A stretch of DNA of 7,529 nt from JBGTKH01 sp041744735 (GTDB lineage Bacteria > Planctomycetota > Planctomycetia > Pirellulales > Pirellulaceae). Of this stretch, positions 6,201 to 7,529 are shown in pieces. Position 1 is the first letter of the stretch. Every line of letters begins with the position of its first letter. The DNA is taken from positions 1 to 7,529 of the forward strand of contig JBGTKH010000105.1 in NCBI GenBank assembly GCA_041744735.1. Direction: 5' to 3'. Position numbers and translations under genes: made by a program. The notes below the pieces were generated by a model. It did no database searches. It saw only the letters and a program-made list of their open reading frames with translations, and had not been told where the DNA came from.

Positions 6201-7529
6201 GATTCAATGCCAGTGGAATGGGTTGCTTCCAGGGCACCCTCATCATTCCCAACAACGATGCCGACGAAGGGACGTTCGAGATTCTATTATCTGCGAGCGC
6301 CGAAGCAGCTTTTGCGGAAATTGGAATCTTCGACAACGAAACGGAGTTGACGAGCGATGAAGAAGGACTGCCCGTGCAGTTCGGACAAACGTTGGAAGGG
6401 ACGCCGCTGACGCGGACCTTCACGATTCACAACACGGGTACCGTGCCGCTCACGATTGATGTCGAGAACATCGAATTGCCCGCAGGATATTCGCTGTTTG
6501 ACGAACCGAACGGAACTGTCGCCGCTCAGGGTTTCACGACGTTCGCCGTGGAACTAAACGCCTTGGAGCCGGGCGAGTATGGAGGAGTGCTCTCCGTACC
6601 TTCGAATGACGAAAACGAAGATCCGTTTTCCTTCAACGTCTTCGGTACCGTGCAGGCGCTCGCCGGCGAGATCACGGTTGAAGACGAAAACGATGATGAC
6701 TTCGCCAGCGGCAACGAGGTCGACTTCGGCCAAACTTTGGAAGGAACGCCGGTCGGCAAGACGTTCACAATTACGAACACCGGCAATGCGGTGCTGACGT
6801 TCGACAGTGAAATTGATACGCCAGCTGGTTTTGAAATCGGCGATGCGCCGGATGCGACGCTCGATATCGGCGAGTCCACGACGATCCTGATTGTGATGGC
6901 GGCGGACGCGGCGGGGGAATACAGCGGCACGGTGACGCTCCACAGCGACGATCCCGATGAGGCCGCTTTCACCTTCGACGTTTCCGGCAGCGTTGAAGAA
7001 GTGCTCTCCGAAATCGATGTCGTCGATGACGAGGACAATCCGCTCACGGCCAGCAGCACGCTCGTCTTCGGCACGCTTTATACGACCGGCTACGGCACGC
7101 GTTCGATCACGATTCACAACACGGGCAATGGCCCGCTCTTGCTGTCGAATTTGCAGCTGCCGACGGGCGTAACGCTCGATGGCAACTTGCCCGGCCAAGT
7201 CGCTGTCGGTGCCGAAGCGACGCTCGACCTGCAGATGCATGCGGATGCGGCCGGCACGGTGAGCGGCACGATCTATCTCGATACGAACGATCCGGATGAA
7301 GCGCAGATTTCGTTTGCCGTCACCGGCGAAGTTCGTAGCGGCATTGCCGAAGCGTATCTCACGAGCATCGCCCTCACGAACGACAACGAGTTGCAACCCG
7401 ACGATCTGCTGACGAGCGATCCACGCATCAATTTCGTCGTCGCAGGCGTCTTTTCTGGCAATGCGCGACTGGAATTCGATCACGATGGCGATGGTGACGT
7501 TGACGGCAATTTACCGCTACTCGTGCCGA
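3272..7529 (+). CDS. Giant multidomain surface/extracellular protein (LEPR-XLL, galactose-binding, RTX, ASH repeats), 3' end outside the window
   Basis: The frame is open for 1419 codons and runs off the window. Domain order: basic N-terminus with a LEPR-XLL-like motif (residues 21-36); AGA-YXIM-type galactose-binding domain (about 40-175); a beta-rich region of unrecognised family (about 180-386); RTX calcium repeats (387-554); a polar, Tyr/Ser/Asn-rich linker (555-670); six ASH/choice-of-anchor-D-like Ig modules (671-1359); then the start of another Ig-like module with a calcium loop (1403-1412). No enzyme active site is seen, so an adhesive or structural role is inferred, with calcium stabilising the fold and sugars as likely ligands. 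The ATG at 3272 is chosen because it places the LEPR-XLL motif about 20 residues from the start; GAAGGG (3255-3260) is a modest ribosome binding site. An in-frame ATG at 3212 is an alternative. No classical Sec signal peptide is evident. It is preceded by about 360 bp of non-coding DNA, so it is probably transcribed alone. Confidence 0.9.
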   Translation, partial: MFQFRGRTVVSQKKKLRKTERRSFLEQLEAREMMIATPVKFDFGTASSPVEAGATQVSTSTSYNATPGYGWSGLTSPQSADAGASQPDDRRDNNSGSAGSFLVDLPRGLYDITVGMGLASMTNRPVVLESIQVGTVTTTTSQYFEQTYRVPVVDGQLTFQITGGSRIYLNELEIKPADTNVSLPVRTQISPAGESILYFDANSVADTNSFAVRKSGSDLQVVNSTSGAVLASASASTTTGVAVVGKSATATTLKTDYDYGGYFTNKIEFLAAGATGDRFELDLTPVTAGTSTPVIVDTVGLIDSVGGFATVGNSRFIYFSGAEDLVIKDGGTVTSAVLGDLYARGTDSNDTFLFQRGYTSGTDVLFRFNSSYMFGPFRPTGRIVAYGRGGNDTITQNYTLGTMSVEFRGETGDDNLTGSLGNDLLIGGAGNDQLQGSDGHDILWGDEYGVRSTSGSSDGNDTLEGGAGNDSLFGGGGADTLNAMTGDDYLHGGSGNDTLNAGDGNDFVRGGDGNDSASGSTGTDVLLGGRGDDTLYVGSGRNLSIGGQGSDRVGETGPNDANVLIPGYTIYDADTGSFDVRGFGVHDLTLWNLLTNTTDGWASAASSATRVAALEAASGIGTNGTATGYDSSYEYLYGYWNGSDYSATRSGNNMSYSNDAADVVRTVLPPEVAFNLNSTDVADNSGSVDFGSTTTGSPVDKTFTINNTGSGYLVLDLDSATLPSGFTIATPPSAWIGPGASSTMVLRLTATSAGTFSGSFSIPTNDDTENPYNFSLTGTVVANPEIDVREGGTYPLASGTGTLNFGTAYTGQPVTKVLQIVNTGTAALTLSEATISLPSGVSLVSSVATSVAAGSSTNISVRMDASAAGTLSGSISIGNNDADENPYVINVQGTVSNYPPEIAISESSAGNIADGDLFEFGNVFVGEPITYTLTIQNTGAGPLVINTANVTMPSGFIFASTLPSFIAANSSANVDLRFNASGMGCFQGTLIIPNNDADEGTFEILLSASAEAAFAEIGIFDNETELTSDEEGLPVQFGQTLEGTPLTRTFTIHNTGTVPLTIDVENIELPAGYSLFDEPNGTVAAQGFTTFAVELNALEPGEYGGVLSVPSNDENEDPFSFNVFGTVQALAGEITVEDENDDDFASGNEVDFGQTLEGTPVGKTFTITNTGNAVLTFDSEIDTPAGFEIGDAPDATLDIGESTTILIVMAADAAGEYSGTVTLHSDDPDEAAFTFDVSGSVEEVLSEIDVVDDEDNPLTASSTLVFGTLYTTGYGTRSITIHNTGNGPLLLSNLQLPTGVTLDGNLPGQVAVGAEATLDLQMHADAAGTVSGTIYLDTNDPDEAQISFAVTGEVRSGIAEAYLTSIALTNDNELQPDDLLTSDPRINFVVAGVFSGNARLEFDHDGDGDVDGNLPLLVP
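3332..3379 (+). other. LEPR-XLL-like N-terminal motif of the giant protein
   Basis: Residues 21-36 (RRSFLEQLEAREMMIA) match the pattern of a basic stretch, then 'LE.LE.R.LL', seen at the start of many planctomycete giant exoproteins and defined as the LEPR-XLL domain. Here the usual 'RxLL' is replaced by REMM. The motif is thought to be linked to export or sorting, but its mechanism is not established to my knowledge. It helps choose the start codon and supports the planctomycete assignment. Confidence 0.7.
3389..3796 (+). other. AGA-YXIM-type galactose-binding domain
   Basis: Residues 40-175 begin KFDFGTASSPVEAG, followed by GYGWSG, then FLVDLPRGLYDITVGMG, YRVPVVDGQLTFQITGG and end IYLNELEIKP. 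This strand order and these phrases are characteristic of the galactose-binding jelly-roll domain found beside beta-agarases, rhamnogalacturonan lyases and YXIM-type esterases. In those enzymes the domain accompanies a catalytic module; none is visible here, so it probably serves as a carbohydrate-binding module. Confidence 0.75.
4430..4933 (+). repeat. RTX (hemolysin-type) calcium-binding nonapeptide repeats
   Basis: Residues 387-554 contain about 16 units of the GGxGxDxLx type, for example GGAGNDQLQ, GGAGNDSLF, GGSGNDTLN and GGRGDDTLY. Such repeats fold into a parallel beta-roll that binds calcium between turns, usually only after export where calcium is high. The array is interrupted by 13 residues between units one and two and by a 12-13 residue insertion near 445-457. 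The last units (VGSGRNLSI, GGQGSDRVG) have lost part of the consensus. The segment just after it (VLIPGYTIYDADTGSFD) is in the position where other planctomycete RTX proteins carry 'ILIGGTTDYD'. Confidence 0.92.
5282..7348 (+). repeat. Six tandem ASH / choice-of-anchor-D-like Ig modules
   Basis: The modules start at 5282, 5624, 5972, 6317, 6668 and 7010 (residues 671, 785, 901, 1016, 1133, 1247), giving lengths of 113-117 residues. Each opens with E(I/V)-x-(V/I/F), then an acidic or polar loop, a 'V/L-x-FG' strand, 'T-F-T-I-x-N-T-G-x-x-x-L' and a 'LPSGF/LPAGY' strand. Each ends with 'AG-x-x-S/G-G', a 'NDDxENP / NNDADENP / NDPDEA' turn and a final 'F-x-V-x-G-x-V' strand. This is the pattern of ASPM-SPD2-Hydin type Ig domains annotated in bacteria as choice-of-anchor D. 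Modules four and five share FGQTLEGTP, pointing to a more recent duplication. Nucleotide matches are short (for example 18 bp at 5905 and 6250, 19 bp at 6420 and 7107), so most duplication is old. Confidence 0.88.
7349..7529 (+). other. Start of a different Ig-like module with a calcium-binding loop, cut by the window end
   Basis: From residue 1360 the ASH pattern stops. The new segment reads LTSIALTNDNELQPDDLLTS, then DPRINFVVAG, LEFDHDGDGDVDGNLPL. DHDGDGDVDG (residues 1403-1412, 7478-7507) has the DxDxDGxxD spacing of EF-hand-like and dockerin-like calcium loops. The 'L.ND....D..TSDP.I' opening resembles Ig-like repeats I recall from large planctomycete exoproteins. Too little is present to assign a family. 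Confidence 0.5.

Noticed and set aside
6526..7074. Second minus-strand frame of 182 codons, Ser/Pro-rich
   Set aside because: Another antisense shadow of the same ASH modules with low-complexity translation and no ribosome binding site.
6554..7483. Long open frame of 309 codons on the minus strand
   Set aside because: It lies wholly opposite the ASH repeats of the plus-strand giant gene. Its Arg/Ala/Ile/Val-rich translation is a by-product of codon bias on the other strand. The plus-strand frame has clear repeated domain structure.

Overview
The window looks like chromosomal DNA from a member of the Planctomycetota, most likely a Pirellulales-type bacterium. This is inferred from protein content: a very large surface or secreted protein whose N-terminus carries the LEPR-XLL-like motif typical of planctomycete giant exoproteins, followed by a galactose-binding module, RTX calcium repeats and tandem ASH/choice-of-anchor-D modules, plus small conserved proteins of a type I recall from planctomycete genomes. 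No RNA gene, CRISPR array, complete insertion sequence or attachment site was recognised.

Left part (1-2470), plus strand: three closely spaced genes that look like one operon. They are a 207-aa helix-turn-helix protein (133-756), a 270-aa conserved protein of unknown function (767-1579, GTG start, its ribosome binding site overlapping the upstream stop codon), and a 282-aa protein (1622-2470). The last appears to be two planctomycete small-protein families joined in frame. At the junction there is still a strong Shine-Dalgarno sequence and an ATG (1908-1921), so a shorter C-terminal product may also be made. No function is known to me for the trio; the HTH protein suggests a regulatory or mobile-element role.

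Middle part (2471-3271): mostly non-coding. The minus strand holds the decayed 3' part of a conserved planctomycete-like gene (2554-2913) with no plausible 5' end. Around it are several small inverted repeats, including a 16-bp pair (2921-2936 / 2979-2994). Nothing else in 2914-3271 could be assigned.

Right part (3272-7529, runs off the window): one continuous reading frame of at least 1419 codons on the plus strand. Domain order is LEPR-XLL-like N-terminus, AGA-YXIM-type galactose-binding domain, a beta-rich region without a recognised family, about 16 RTX units, a linker, six ~115-residue ASH-like Ig repeats, and the beginning of another Ig-like module with a DxDGDxD calcium loop. It is most simply read as a calcium-stabilised, carbohydrate-binding cell-surface or extracellular protein. 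It has no visible link to the operon on its left.
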